Positions 23,901-31,732 of a DNA stretch of 64,000 bases are shown here, in pieces. Below the pieces are notes generated by a model, which did no database searches, was not told the DNA's origin, and saw nothing but the letters and a program-made list of their open reading frames with translations. The first letter of the stretch is position 1. The number at the start of each line of letters is the position of its first letter. This stretch comes from Phytomonospora sp040655735. Its GTDB lineage: Bacteria > Actinomycetota > Actinomycetes > Mycobacteriales > Micromonosporaceae. The DNA lies in contig NZ_JBFAKK010000007.1 in NCBI RefSeq assembly GCF_040655735.1, positions 248,001 to 312,000 of the forward strand, given 5' to 3'. The translations under genes and the position numbers were made by a program.

Positions 23901-24401
23901 TCACGCCTCCCGGGTCGTCGATCTCCCGGGCTCGTGGGCAGGGGCCTCGCCGCGCAGTTCGGCGATCTGCCGGCGTGACAACTCGACCGTCCGCCGCATG
24001 TGCCGCAGCAGCACGGCCTTCTCCTCGGCGGTGTTCTCCTCAAGGACCTCGCGCCACCCCGGCCCGAGCCGGGCCCACAATGCCCCGTAGGAGTCCACCG
24101 CCTCCGGCACGACGCGGACGAGCACGCGGCGGCGGTCGGCGGTGTCGCGGACCCGTTCGACGTACCCCGCCTTGACCAGGCGGTCGACGAGCCTGGTCGC
24201 CGAGCCGCTGGTGAGGCCGGTCATCTCGGCGATGGCGCCGGTGGTGACCGGCTCGGGCTCGGCGGTGATGAGGTTGAGGCACTGCACGTCGGTCGGGTGC
24301 ATGCCCAGGTGGTCGGCGACCGCCTGGTTGAACAGCACGTACGAGGCCATGTACTCCCGCGAGGCGGTCTCCAGCTCGGTCAGTTGAGTGCTGCGTGACA
24401 C
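23901..24401 (-). CDS. MarR-family transcriptional regulator
   Basis: A 166-residue MarR winged-helix dimer. HLGMHPTDVQCLNLIT begins the DNA-binding domain, GAIAEMTGLTSGSATRLVDRLVKAGYVERVRDTADRRRVLVRV is the HTH and wing. It is divergent from an NmrA-type reductase, with a palindrome between them, so it very likely represses that gene and itself. GTG 24401 is the start. The ligand is unknown, though the redox neighbour suggests a reactive compound. Confidence 0.9.
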   Translation of the reverse strand: MSRSTQLTELETASREYMASYVLFNQAVADHLGMHPTDVQCLNLITAEPEPVTTGAIAEMTGLTSGSATRLVDRLVKAGYVERVRDTADRRRVLVRVVPEAVDSYGALWARLGPGWREVLEENTAEEKAVLLRHMRRTVELSRRQIAELRGEAPAHEPGRSTTREA

Positions 24402-24431
24402 AGTCGTTCTCCATTGAAATGCTTGCGCGAC

Positions 24432-24458
24432 GCAGATAATCAGTCGTAGATTGTCTGC
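24432..24458. promoter_or_regulatory. MarR operator overlapping the leaderless NmrA promoter
   Basis: An inverted repeat GCAGATAATC-N7-GATTGTCTGC (nine of ten positions pair). A -10 hexamer TAGATT (24447-24452) lies inside it and the NmrA ATG follows at 24459, so the transcript should be leaderless and blocked by a repressor bound here. Confidence 0.65.
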
Positions 24459-25331
24459 ATGACACAGTCATCTTATCCCGCGATCCACGTCGTCAGCGGT
24501 GCCACCGGCGCCCAGGGTGGCGCCACCGCCCGCGCCCTCCTCGCCCGAGGCCATCGGGTCCGCGCCCTCACCCGCGAGCCGGCCTCCCCGGCCGCCGTCG
24601 CCCTCGGCGAACTCGGTGCCGAGGTCCTCCGCGCCGACTTCGACGACCCCGCCGGCCTCGAAGCCGCCCTCGCCGGCGCCGACGGCCTGTTCGCGATGTC
24701 GACGCCGTTTGGCACTGACCTGGACACCGAGGTCCGGCAGGCCTTGGCCCTCGTCGACGCCGCGCAGGCCGCCGGCGTCGCCCACGTCGTCTACACCTCC
24801 GCCGCCAACGCCGACCGCTCCACCGGCATCCCCCACTTCGAGACCAAGTACCTCGTCGAGAAGCACCTGCGCGGGCTCGCCGTCGACTGGACCGTGATCG
24901 CCCCCGCCGCCTTCCTCGACAACTGGACCTCCGGCTGGAGCATGGAGGGCCTGCGCAGCGGCGTCTTCGCCCTTCCCATGCCCGCCGGCCGGCCGCTGGC
25001 CGTCATCAGTGCCGCCGACATCGGCGCCTTCGCCGCACTCGTCCTCGAACGCCGGGCGGAGTTCGCCGGCCGCCGCGTCGACATCGCCTCCGACGAGCGC
25101 ACGCCCGCCCAGATCGGCGCGTCCATCGCCACCGCCATGGGGCGCGAGCTCGACTACGAGGAGGTCCCCCTCGAAGTCACCGCCCGCTACTCCGCCGACC
25201 TCGCGGCCATGTTCGCCTACTTCACCGAGACCGGCATGGACGTCGACGTCGCCGCCCTGCGCCGCGACTACCCCGAGGTCGGCTGGCGCGGTGTCGACGA
25301 CTGGGCCGCCGGCGTCGACTGGAGAGTCTGA
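24459..25331 (+). CDS. NmrA-family NAD(P)-binding protein (atypical SDR)
   Basis: A 290-residue Rossmann-fold protein. IHVVSGATGAQGGATARALLARGHRVRALTR is the NAD(P)-binding GxxGxxG loop with a following basic residue, as in NmrA/QOR2-like reductases. VAHVVYTSAANADRSTGIPHFETKYLVEKHL fits the central substrate region. It may reduce quinones or sense NADP(H). It is controlled by the divergent MarR gene through the overlapping palindrome. The 3' end overlaps the convergent hydrolase gene by 64 bp, which is unusually long. Confidence 0.87.
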   Translation: MTQSSYPAIHVVSGATGAQGGATARALLARGHRVRALTREPASPAAVALGELGAEVLRADFDDPAGLEAALAGADGLFAMSTPFGTDLDTEVRQALALVDAAQAAGVAHVVYTSAANADRSTGIPHFETKYLVEKHLRGLAVDWTVIAPAAFLDNWTSGWSMEGLRSGVFALPMPAGRPLAVISAADIGAFAALVLERRAEFAGRRVDIASDERTPAQIGASIATAMGRELDYEEVPLEVTARYSADLAAMFAYFTETGMDVDVAALRRDYPEVGWRGVDDWAAGVDWRV

Positions 25332-26311
25332 GCCAGCCAGTCGGCGGCCTGCGGCAGCCAGAGGTGGCGGTGCTCCTCGACGAGGTGCCCGCCGTCCTCG
25401 ATGAGCACCAGCTCGCCGGGCAAGCCGGCCAGGCTCGACACCCCCGGGATCACGTCGAGGCCGCCCTCGACGATCCGCGCCGGCCGGTCCATCCGCGCCG
25501 ACACCGCCGCCAGGTCGACCCCGGCGGCGAAGCCCCGCGCGGCCGGCTCCCCGCCTGTCCGGCGCACGAAGGTCTGGCTCACGTAGGGCACGAACTCCTC
25601 CCACCGCAGTTGCCCCGGACCGCTGACGGCGACCAGCGCGCGGACGCGCGGTTCGTGGGCGGTGGCGCGGGCGCCGAGCCAGCCGCCCATGCTCATCGCC
25701 CAGATTCCGACCGGCCCGAAGCCGGGCAGCGCGTCGATCGCGCGCCCGACCACCCGCTCGAACTTCGGCTGCCAGCGGCCGGGGCACGCGCCCTGGCCGG
25801 GGCCGTCGATCGCCAGCACCGCGAGGCCGCGCCGGAGGAGCACGTCGGAAACGCCGGCGAACTCGACGGCGCTGGAGTTCATGCCCGGCACCAGGATCAC
25901 CAGCGGGGGAGCCTCGGCGGGCGGCAGTCGCAGGTACCCCCGGAAGCCCTCTTCCGGGTGGTCGTCGGCGACCGCCACCGCCGACGGCAGCGCGCGGGCC
26001 AGGGCCTCGGCCGCCGACGTGGCCGCCCGCGTCCGCCGCCGCTCGTCGGAGTCGGGCAGCACGGTCGCGAAGTGGAACAGCAGTGCGGCGGCCCGCGCGG
26101 CCTCCTCCCGCGAGGCCGTCGATCCGCGCTCGCCCAGCGCCGAGCGCTCCCGCGCGGCGGCGATGAAGGCGTCCGGCCACTCGCGGATGTGCCCGATACC
26201 CGCGGTGACGCGGTCGTACTCGTAGGGGTCGACGCCCGCGGCGATGGCGCGCGAGCGGTTCGCGGCGACGAAGCCGGTGTGGATGCCGTCGAGGTCGAGG
26301 AAGTCGGTCAT
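25268..26311 (-). CDS. Alpha/beta hydrolase (FrsA / dihydropseudooxynicotine hydrolase-like)
   Basis: A 347-residue protein with a helical N-terminal part of about 130 residues followed by an alpha/beta hydrolase fold. PLVILVPGMNSSAVEF holds the oxyanion region, VGIWAMSMGGWLGARA gives the nucleophile elbow (GxSxG variant A-M-S-M-G-G), GLDVIPG and EDGGHLVEEH supply candidate Asp and His. This layout matches FrsA-like and 2,6-dihydropseudooxynicotine hydrolases. The start is ATG 26311; the longer frame would run into the palindrome. It is divergent from a second MarR gene. Substrate unknown. Confidence 0.85.
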   Translation of the reverse strand: MTDFLDLDGIHTGFVAANRSRAIAAGVDPYEYDRVTAGIGHIREWPDAFIAAARERSALGERGSTASREEAARAAALLFHFATVLPDSDERRRTRAATSAAEALARALPSAVAVADDHPEEGFRGYLRLPPAEAPPLVILVPGMNSSAVEFAGVSDVLLRRGLAVLAIDGPGQGACPGRWQPKFERVVGRAIDALPGFGPVGIWAMSMGGWLGARATAHEPRVRALVAVSGPGQLRWEEFVPYVSQTFVRRTGGEPAARGFAAGVDLAAVSARMDRPARIVEGGLDVIPGVSSLAGLPGELVLIEDGGHLVEEHRHLWLPQAADWLAQTLQSTPAAQSSTPRQPTSG

Positions 26312-26320
26312 GGCGGCGAG

Positions 26321-26369
26321 ACTATCAAAGCTTTGATAGTTCACAATACTTTGACTACTCGGCTAGGCT
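26321..26369. promoter_or_regulatory. Perfect 20-bp MarR operator and leaderless promoter
   Basis: ACTATCAAAGCTTTGATAGT (26321-26340) is a perfect palindrome. It abuts a -35 TTCACA (26340-26345) and, 18 bp on, a -10 TAGGCT (26364-26369). The MarR ATG at 26376 is 6 nt further, so the transcript is probably leaderless. A half site, ACTTTGACTA, lies at 26348. The palindrome also covers the promoter side of the divergent hydrolase gene. Confidence 0.7.
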
Positions 26370-26375
26370 GAACGG

Positions 26376-26819
26376 ATGCGCATGCCCGCCGGTGAACGCC
26401 TCGGCCTCGACATCAAACGCGCCGAGCAGGAGCTGATGGCCGCCAAGAGCACCGCCGTCCGCGCGGCAGGCCTCACCGTGCCCCAGTACGCCGCCCTGTT
26501 CACCCTCGACGGCAACCCCGGCATGTCGGCCGCCGCGCTCGCCCGCGCCTGCCTGGTCACCCCGCAGGCCATGACCGTCGTCCTGCGCAACCTCGAAGAA
26601 CACGGCCTCGTCGAGCGCACCCCCCACGAGTGGCATCGCCACATCAAGGAGGCCCGCCTCACCGACGAGGGCCGCGCCGCGCTGGCCGCCGCCGACGAAC
26701 GGGCCGTGAAGATCGAGCGCGCCATCGCCGCAGCCCTGTCCCCGCAGGAGCGGGAAACCCTGCGCGACCTGCTCAAACGTGCGAGCACGGCCGTCGGTGA
26801 GGCCGCCGCCGCGCTGTGA
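26376..26819 (+). CDS. MarR-family transcriptional regulator
   Basis: A 147-residue MarR protein. AAGLTVPQYAALFTLDGNPGMSAAALARACLVTPQAMTVVLRNLEEHGLVERTPHEWHRHIKEARLTDEGR covers the HTH and wing. It is divergent from the FrsA-like hydrolase with a perfect palindrome between them, so it is the likely repressor of both. ATG 26376 is leaderless-like. It is followed by an ECF sigma gene, and a GTGA overlap at its stop would allow coupling to a longer version of that gene. Confidence 0.9.
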   Translation: MRMPAGERLGLDIKRAEQELMAAKSTAVRAAGLTVPQYAALFTLDGNPGMSAAALARACLVTPQAMTVVLRNLEEHGLVERTPHEWHRHIKEARLTDEGRAALAAADERAVKIERAIAAALSPQERETLRDLLKRASTAVGEAAAAL

Positions 26820-26878
26820 GCGCGAGCGAGGCCCGAAAAAACGGGAACCCCCGCACGGCCTCCGGGCAAGAACAGGAC

Positions 26879-27487
26879 GTGACCACCATTCACGCCGACA
26901 CACCGGGACTCGCCGCCCGCGGCTCACCACGCGACCGGGTCCGGCCCGCGTTCGGTGACGCCGAGCTCGTCCACGGCGAACCCGAACGCTTCACCGTCCT
27001 GTTCGACCGGCACGCCGCGGCCCTGCACCGCTACTGCGCGCGCCGCGTCGGCCCCGACCTCGCCGACGACCTGGTCTCCCAGACCTACCTGACGGCCTTC
27101 GCCACCCGCCACCGCTACGACCGGACCCGCGCCGACGCGCTGCCCTGGCTGTACGGCATCTGCACCAACATGCTGCGGCGGCACCGCCGCACCGAGGCCC
27201 GCGCCTACAAGACCCTCGCCAAGACCGGCGTCGACCCGCTCGGCGCCCACGACACCACCGACCGCAGCCTCGACCGGGTCGAGGCGCAGGGCATGTCGCG
27301 GCGCCTCGCCGACGCGATGGCGTCCCTCAAGGCGAACCAGCGCGACGTGCTGCTGCTGTTCGCCGTCGCCGAACTGACCTACCCCGAGATCGCCGCCGCC
27401 CTGCGAATCCCCGAGGGGACCGTGCGCTCGCGGCTGTCGAGGGCGCGCGCTCACCTGCGCAAGAGACTCGACCGGAGCACGCCATGA
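26879..27487 (+). CDS. ECF-type sigma factor
   Basis: A 202-residue sigma-70 family factor. Region 2 is FTVLFDRHAAALHRYCARRVGPDLADDLVSQTYLTAFATRHRYD with LPWLYGICTNMLRRHRR; region 4 is LKANQRDVLLLFAVAELTYPEIAAALRIPEGTVRSRLSRARAHLRKRL. It lacks a SnoaL-like tail. It pairs with the CU044_5270-type gene that overlaps its stop, the standard arrangement for these sigma factors. GTG 26879 is preferred as the family N-terminus; GTG 26816 would add 21 residues and overlap the MarR stop. The stimulus is unknown. Confidence 0.87.
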   Translation: MTTIHADTPGLAARGSPRDRVRPAFGDAELVHGEPERFTVLFDRHAAALHRYCARRVGPDLADDLVSQTYLTAFATRHRYDRTRADALPWLYGICTNMLRRHRRTEARAYKTLAKTGVDPLGAHDTTDRSLDRVEAQGMSRRLADAMASLKANQRDVLLLFAVAELTYPEIAAALRIPEGTVRSRLSRARAHLRKRLDRSTP

Positions 27488-28482
27488 CCGAACACGACAA
27501 CGACGACCTGCGGCTCGTGGCCTCGTTCCGCGAAGAACTCGACGAGCAGACCCCCCGGCGCCTGGCCTCCGTGCGCGCCACCTTCCTGGCAGAGAAGAAC
27601 CCGAAGGGCAGGACCATGAACGCTCGCAAGACCTCCTTCTTCACCCCCCGCCGCATCGCCGTCGTCGCGCTGCCCGCCGTGGCCGCGATCGCGCTGGGCG
27701 CGGTGGCGCTCGGGTCGGTCGGCAACGACGAGCGGGGAACGACGCCCTCCGAGACTCCCGGGCAGGTCGCCTTCGACCTCGACACCGCCACCGCCCCGGA
27801 GATCCTGCGCTACGCCGCCTACAACACCGGCCGCAGCACGCACGCCGAGAACTCGACCGGCGACTACGTCTACGTCCGCGAGACCAGCTACATCGGCGAC
27901 GACGCGGAGCCGAACGTCCGCGAGGCCTGGCACGAGATCGACCTCGGCATGCACCTGGTGATGCTCGTCGAGGACGGCGTGCAGACGATTCCCGACGCGT
28001 CCAACCCCAAGGAGGACCTCGCGGCCGAGCGCGCCGAGACCGCCGATTACCTCGCCGAGCACGGCCCGACCATCAACACCCCGACCCGCGACTACCTCGC
28101 CTCCCTGCCCACCGACGCCGAGGGCATGCTGGCGGTCCTGCGCGCCGAGCACCCCGACGCCGAACCGCACTCGCTGTTCAAGGACGGCGTGTCCCTGCTC
28201 ATCACGGCCGCGGCGGTCATCTCGCCGGACCAGCGCACCGCCGTGTTCGAGGCCATGGCGACCCTCGACAACGTGACCCGCACCGAGGGCACCGTCGAGG
28301 TGCTCGACCGGACCGGCGTCGCCGTCGGCTTCGACAGCGAGGAGGGGTCGCGCTACGAGATCATCATCGACCCGGAGACCTCCGACGTGCTCGGCACCCG
28401 TTACCGGGCCCCCGGCGAGTCGGCGTTCTCGGTTCAGGCTCAGACCACGACGGTCGTCGAAGCCCCCGGCGACACCGAGTAA
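27484..28482 (+). CDS. CU044_5270 family membrane protein (sigma-factor partner)
   Basis: A 332-residue protein with a cytoplasmic part of about 55 residues, one TM helix (RIAVVALPAVAAIALGAVALG, residues about 58-80) and a large external domain. The family is found next to ECF sigma genes and is thought to act as an anti-sigma-like or signal-receiving partner. The ATG overlaps the sigma gene stop in an ATGA arrangement. The external part ends in a beta-rich section EIIIDPETSDVLGTRYRAPGE. A DnaA-box-like cluster begins at its stop codon. Confidence 0.8.
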   Translation: MTEHDNDDLRLVASFREELDEQTPRRLASVRATFLAEKNPKGRTMNARKTSFFTPRRIAVVALPAVAAIALGAVALGSVGNDERGTTPSETPGQVAFDLDTATAPEILRYAAYNTGRSTHAENSTGDYVYVRETSYIGDDAEPNVREAWHEIDLGMHLVMLVEDGVQTIPDASNPKEDLAAERAETADYLAEHGPTINTPTRDYLASLPTDAEGMLAVLRAEHPDAEPHSLFKDGVSLLITAAAVISPDQRTAVFEAMATLDNVTRTEGTVEVLDRTGVAVGFDSEEGSRYEIIIDPETSDVLGTRYRAPGESAFSVQAQTTTVVEAPGDTE

Positions 28483-28553
28483 TCCACAGCCCGTCCACAG
28501 ACCACCACGACTTATCCACAGCCGTCCACAGGTAATCCACAGGGTTTTCCACA
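28480..28553. promoter_or_regulatory. Cluster of six DnaA-box-like sites
   Basis: Six 9-mers ending in TCCACA: TAATCCACA (28480), CCGTCCACA (28491), TTATCCACA (28512, a perfect consensus DnaA box), CCGTCCACA (28522), TAATCCACA (28533) and TTTTCCACA (28545). Start-to-start spacings are 11, 21, 10, 11 and 12 bp, close to helical phase. All point the same way. No dnaA/dnaN is near, so a DnaA-titrating or regulatory cluster is likelier than an origin. It begins inside the TAA stop of the CU044-type gene. Confidence 0.65.
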
Positions 28554-28566
28554 GGGCCGGTGGACA

Positions 28567-28601
28567 AAGAAGGGCCGCGGCGTCACGCCGCGGCCCTTCT
28601 T
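28567..28601. terminator. Bidirectional terminator
   Basis: A perfect 17-bp inverted repeat (28567-28583 with 28585-28601) around a single C, ending in CTTCTT on both strands. It lies between the convergent CU044-type gene and regX3. Confidence 0.8.
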
Positions 28602-28645
28602 CGGTCCATGCCCGCCGAAGGCCCCCGCCCCGGCGTCACGGCCCT

Positions 28646-29326
28646 CTAAGGCTCGAACTTGTACCCCAGCCCCCGCACCGTCACCAGGTGCTTCGGCTTG
28701 CCCGGCTCGATCTCGACCTTCGAGCGCAGGCGCTTGACGTGCACGTCCAGGGTCTTGGTGTCGCCCACATAGTCGGCGCCCCACACCCGGTCGATGAGCT
28801 GCCCCCGCGTCAGCACCCGCCCGGCGTTGCGCAGGAACATCTCCAGCAGCTCGAACTCCTTGAGCGGCATCGGCACCGAGTCGCCCTTGACCGACACCAC
28901 GTGCCGGTCGACGTCCATCCGCACCGGCCCGGCCTCCAGGACCGTCACCAGCGGGTCGGTGGGCTCGGCGTGCCGGCGCAGCACCGCCCGGATGCGGGCG
29001 ACCAGCTCGCGCGGGGAGTAGGGCTTGGTCACGTAGTCGTCGGCGCCTATCTCCAGCCCGACGACCTTGTCGATCTCGCTGTCCCTCGCGGTCACCATGA
29101 TGATCGGCACCGACGAGGTGGCCCGCAGCTCACGGCACACCTCGGTGCCCGACTTCTCCGGGAGCATCAGATCGAGCAGTACGACATCGGCCCCGTTGCG
29201 CTCGTACTCGCTGATCGCCGCCTGCCCCGTGGCGGCCACGGAGACCTCGAAACCTTCCTTGCGGAGCATGTACGACAAAGCGTCCGAGAACGACTCCTCG
29301 TCCTCCACGACTAGTACGCGGGTCAC
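28646..29326 (-). CDS. regX3: Response regulator RegX3 (OmpR/PhoB type)
   Basis: A 226-residue response regulator. The receiver phosphoacceptor is D52 in VVLLDLMLPEKSGTEV; the C-terminal winged helix is FELLEMFLRNAGRVLTRGQLIDRVWG...DVHVKRLRSKVE. It follows senX3 and gpmA on the same strand, the order conserved in mycobacteria and relatives, where RegX3 controls the phosphate-starvation response. Start is GTG 29326. A terminator lies beyond its end. Confidence 0.92.
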   Translation of the reverse strand: MTRVLVVEDEESFSDALSYMLRKEGFEVSVAATGQAAISEYERNGADVVLLDLMLPEKSGTEVCRELRATSSVPIIMVTARDSEIDKVVGLEIGADDYVTKPYSPRELVARIRAVLRRHAEPTDPLVTVLEAGPVRMDVDRHVVSVKGDSVPMPLKEFELLEMFLRNAGRVLTRGQLIDRVWGADYVGDTKTLDVHVKRLRSKVEIEPGKPKHLVTVRGLGYKFEP

Positions 29327-29385
29327 GACTTTCCCTTCAGCCCGGCAGCGAGGTCCGACGACAGCCGTCAGACCTGCGAAGACAT

Positions 29386-30564
29386 CTACATCTCACCTTC
29401 CGTCGGTGCCAGGGCAGCGGATCGCACGGTACGGCTGGGCAACAACAAGGTGAACGTAGACCCAGTACCGGGCGTACTGCTCACATAAACCCTACCGCCA
29501 TGATTCCCCGCAATATGCTTCACGATCGCCAGGCCGAGACCCGTGCCACCCGTCGCCCGCGAGCGCGCCGGGTCGGCCCGGTAGAAGCGTTCGAAGATGC
29601 GGTCGAGGTCGGCCTCGGCGATGCCGATGCCCTCGTCGGTGACCGAGACGGTCAGCTCGGCGCCCCCGTTGCCGGTCTCGATCGTCACGGTCGTGTCGAC
29701 CGGGCTGTAGTTGATCGCGTTGTCGATCAGATTCCCCAGCGCCGTCGCCAGCTGCGACTCGCTGCCGTAGGTGACCAGCCCGCGCTCGCCGACGACGTTG
29801 AGGAAGATGTTCTTGGCGGCCGCGCCGGTGCGGGCGCGGTCGAGGGCGTCGAGGATGATCCGGTCGACGTCCACGTCGACCGGTTCGGGCGTGGCCTCGG
29901 CGCCCTGCACGCGCGACAGTTCGAGCAGCTCGCTGACCAGCCGCGCCATTCGCGCCGACTCGTGCTGGATGCGCGAGGTGAAGCGCGCGGCGGCCTCGGG
30001 GTCGTCGACGGCGTCCTGGAGCGCCTCGGCCAGCAGTTGCATCGCCCCGACGGGGGTCTTGAGCTCGTGGCTGACGTTGGCGACGAAATCGCGGCGGACG
30101 CGCTCGACGCGGTGCAGCTCGGTGATGTCCTCGGCCTCGATGACGATGCTGTCGTCGGGCAGCGCGGTCACCCGGATGCGCACCGACACCGCCTCGCCGC
30201 CGCCCTTGCGCGGCAGTTCGAGTTCGGCGTCGCGGCTCTTGCCGCTGCGGCGCACGTGGGAGACGAGCCCGCGCAGGACGGAGGAGTCGAGGTGGCCGTC
30301 GCCGACGACGCCGAGGTCGGCGGCCGCCTTGTTGGCGTAGCGCAGCTCGTCGCGGGCGCCGAGCAGCACCACGCCGGCGCGCAGGGTGGCCAGTACGGTC
30401 TCACCTGGGATGTCGGTCATGGCGGGGCCTCCTTCCTCATCGTTCGACGGGGCGACGGGAGGCCGGGGGCGCATGCTCCGATGCGTCAGCACGTACACCA
30501 GGGCGGCGCCCAGGAGGGCGCCGCAGACAAGTGCCGCGACCGAGAGCAGCTCCGCTGTGTTCAC
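29386..30564 (-). CDS. senX3: Sensor histidine kinase SenX3
   Basis: A 392-residue membrane kinase. It has one clear N-terminal TM helix (residues about 5-27), a short PAS-like domain (residues about 55-145), the dimerisation box FVANVSHELKTPVGAM with phospho-acceptor H166, and ATPase blocks NLIDNAINYSP, DEGIGI, FERFYR and GGTGLGLAIVKH. It sits between gpmA and regX3. Together with RegX3 it is the phosphate-responsive two-component system of actinobacteria. GTG 30564 is the start. The gap to regX3 is about 60 bp. Confidence 0.92.
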   Translation of the reverse strand: MNTAELLSVAALVCGALLGAALVYVLTHRSMRPRPPVAPSNDEEGGPAMTDIPGETVLATLRAGVVLLGARDELRYANKAAADLGVVGDGHLDSSVLRGLVSHVRRSGKSRDAELELPRKGGGEAVSVRIRVTALPDDSIVIEAEDITELHRVERVRRDFVANVSHELKTPVGAMQLLAEALQDAVDDPEAAARFTSRIQHESARMARLVSELLELSRVQGAEATPEPVDVDVDRIILDALDRARTGAAAKNIFLNVVGERGLVTYGSESQLATALGNLIDNAINYSPVDTTVTIETGNGGAELTVSVTDEGIGIAEADLDRIFERFYRADPARSRATGGTGLGLAIVKHIAGNHGGRVYVSSTPGTGSTFTLLLPSRTVRSAALAPTEGEM

Positions 30565-30625
30565 GCCGCCGATATTAGGGCCGGAGGCACGCTGACCGCA
30601 CGGCCAGCGTGCACTCGGCCGTTCG

Positions 30626-31381
30626 CTACTTGCGCCCCTGCGCCGCTACCGCCGCGGCCGCCGTCGCGGCGGCCTCGGGGTCGAGGTAGGTGCCGCCGCT
30701 GTTGACCGGCTTGAGGTTCGCGTCGAGGTCGTAGCGCAGCGGGATCCCGGTGGGGATGTTGAGCCCGGCGATGTCGCCGTCGGAGATCCCGTCGAGGTGC
30801 TTGACCAGCGCGCGCAGGCTGTTGCCGTGCGCGGCGACGAGCACGGTCTTGCCGGCCAGCAGGTCGGGGACGATCGCGTCGTACCAGTAGGGGAGCATCC
30901 GCACGCCGACGTCCTTGAGGCACTCGGTCAGCGGCGCGAGCTCCGGCGGGAGGTCGGCGTAGCGCGGGTCGCCGCTCTGGGAGTACTCGTCGCCGGGGTC
31001 GATGGGCGGCGGGGGCGTGTCGTAGGAGCGGCGCCACAGCATGAACTGCTCCTCGCCGTACTGGGCGAGCGTCTCGGCCTTGTTCTTGCCCTGGAGCGCG
31101 CCGTAGTGGCGCTCGTTGAGCCGCCAGGACCGCTTCACGGGGATCCAGTGCCGGTCGGCGGCGTGCAGGGAGAGTTCGGCGGTGCGGATGGCGCGGCGCT
31201 GCACGGACGTGTGCACGACATCGGGAAGCAGTCCGTGTTCGACGAGGAGGGTGCCGCCTCGGCGGGCCTCGCCCTCGCCCTTGGCCGTCAGGTCGACGTC
31301 CACCCAGCCGGTGAACAGGTTCTTCGCGTTCCACTCGCTCTCGCCGTGGCGGAGGAGCACCAGGGTCCCGATGTCGGTCAT
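30626..31381 (-). CDS. gpmA: 2,3-bisphosphoglycerate-dependent phosphoglycerate mutase
   Basis: A 251-residue glycolytic enzyme that interconverts 3- and 2-phosphoglycerate. The catalytic LVLLRHGESEWNAKNLFTGW has the phospho-histidine in RHGES; WRLNERHYGALQGKNKAE and AAHGNSLRALVKHLDGI are the other conserved blocks. ATG 31381 is chosen since the family starts at MTDIGTLVLLRHG; the longer frame adds a non-conserved piece. Its position before senX3-regX3 is conserved in actinobacteria. A low-complexity Ala tail ends the protein. Confidence 0.96.
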   Translation of the reverse strand: MTDIGTLVLLRHGESEWNAKNLFTGWVDVDLTAKGEGEARRGGTLLVEHGLLPDVVHTSVQRRAIRTAELSLHAADRHWIPVKRSWRLNERHYGALQGKNKAETLAQYGEEQFMLWRRSYDTPPPPIDPGDEYSQSGDPRYADLPPELAPLTECLKDVGVRMLPYWYDAIVPDLLAGKTVLVAAHGNSLRALVKHLDGISDGDIAGLNIPTGIPLRYDLDANLKPVNSGGTYLDPEAAATAAAAVAAQGRK

Positions 31382-31732
31382 GGCCTCGATCCTGCACCAT
31401 GCCGGTGTCCGGGTTGGAACGAGCCGGGCTCTATTGCTTGAAGACTTCACCGTGGCCGCCGTTCATCTCGCAGGACCCGGCGAGCGGTATCGGCACTTTC
31501 GTCCGGTACATGCCCTCGGGGCAGCGTGAACCGGTGCGGCCGTACGAGGATGGTCGTGGAGGGGGGCGGGGACGTCCGACGGGGGTCTGCACCCAGGTCG
31601 ACGACGCCCCACCTCTCGATCGGGCGCTCCGGTATCCGACAAGCCTCCCCCTGCAAGTCAGGCCGCCGGAGCGCCCACCCCCTACCCGGGTATGACGACA
31701 ACGGCCGAGACCCGCGCGTACGCTGCGGCAAC
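31382..31732. other. Divergent intergenic region with a long inverted repeat
   Basis: About 350 bp between gpmA and the histidine kinase gene. A perfect 11-bp inverted repeat, GGGCGCTCCGG (31622-31632) and CCGGAGCGCCC (31666-31676), encloses 33 nt and could form a leader hairpin ahead of the kinase gene. A GTTCATCTCGC near 31462 resembles one half of a PHO box, but I do not see a clear second copy. No gene with credible codon use lies here. Confidence 0.45.

Noticed and set aside
26844..26881. GGAAC-type ECF autoregulated promoter before the sigma gene
   Set aside because: A matching -10 at the right distance is absent; the spacing to any CGT-like motif is too long.
28480..28553. Chromosomal origin of replication
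   Set aside because: No dnaA, dnaN or AT-rich unwinding region is near, and only six boxes are present; a regulatory DnaA-box cluster fits better.
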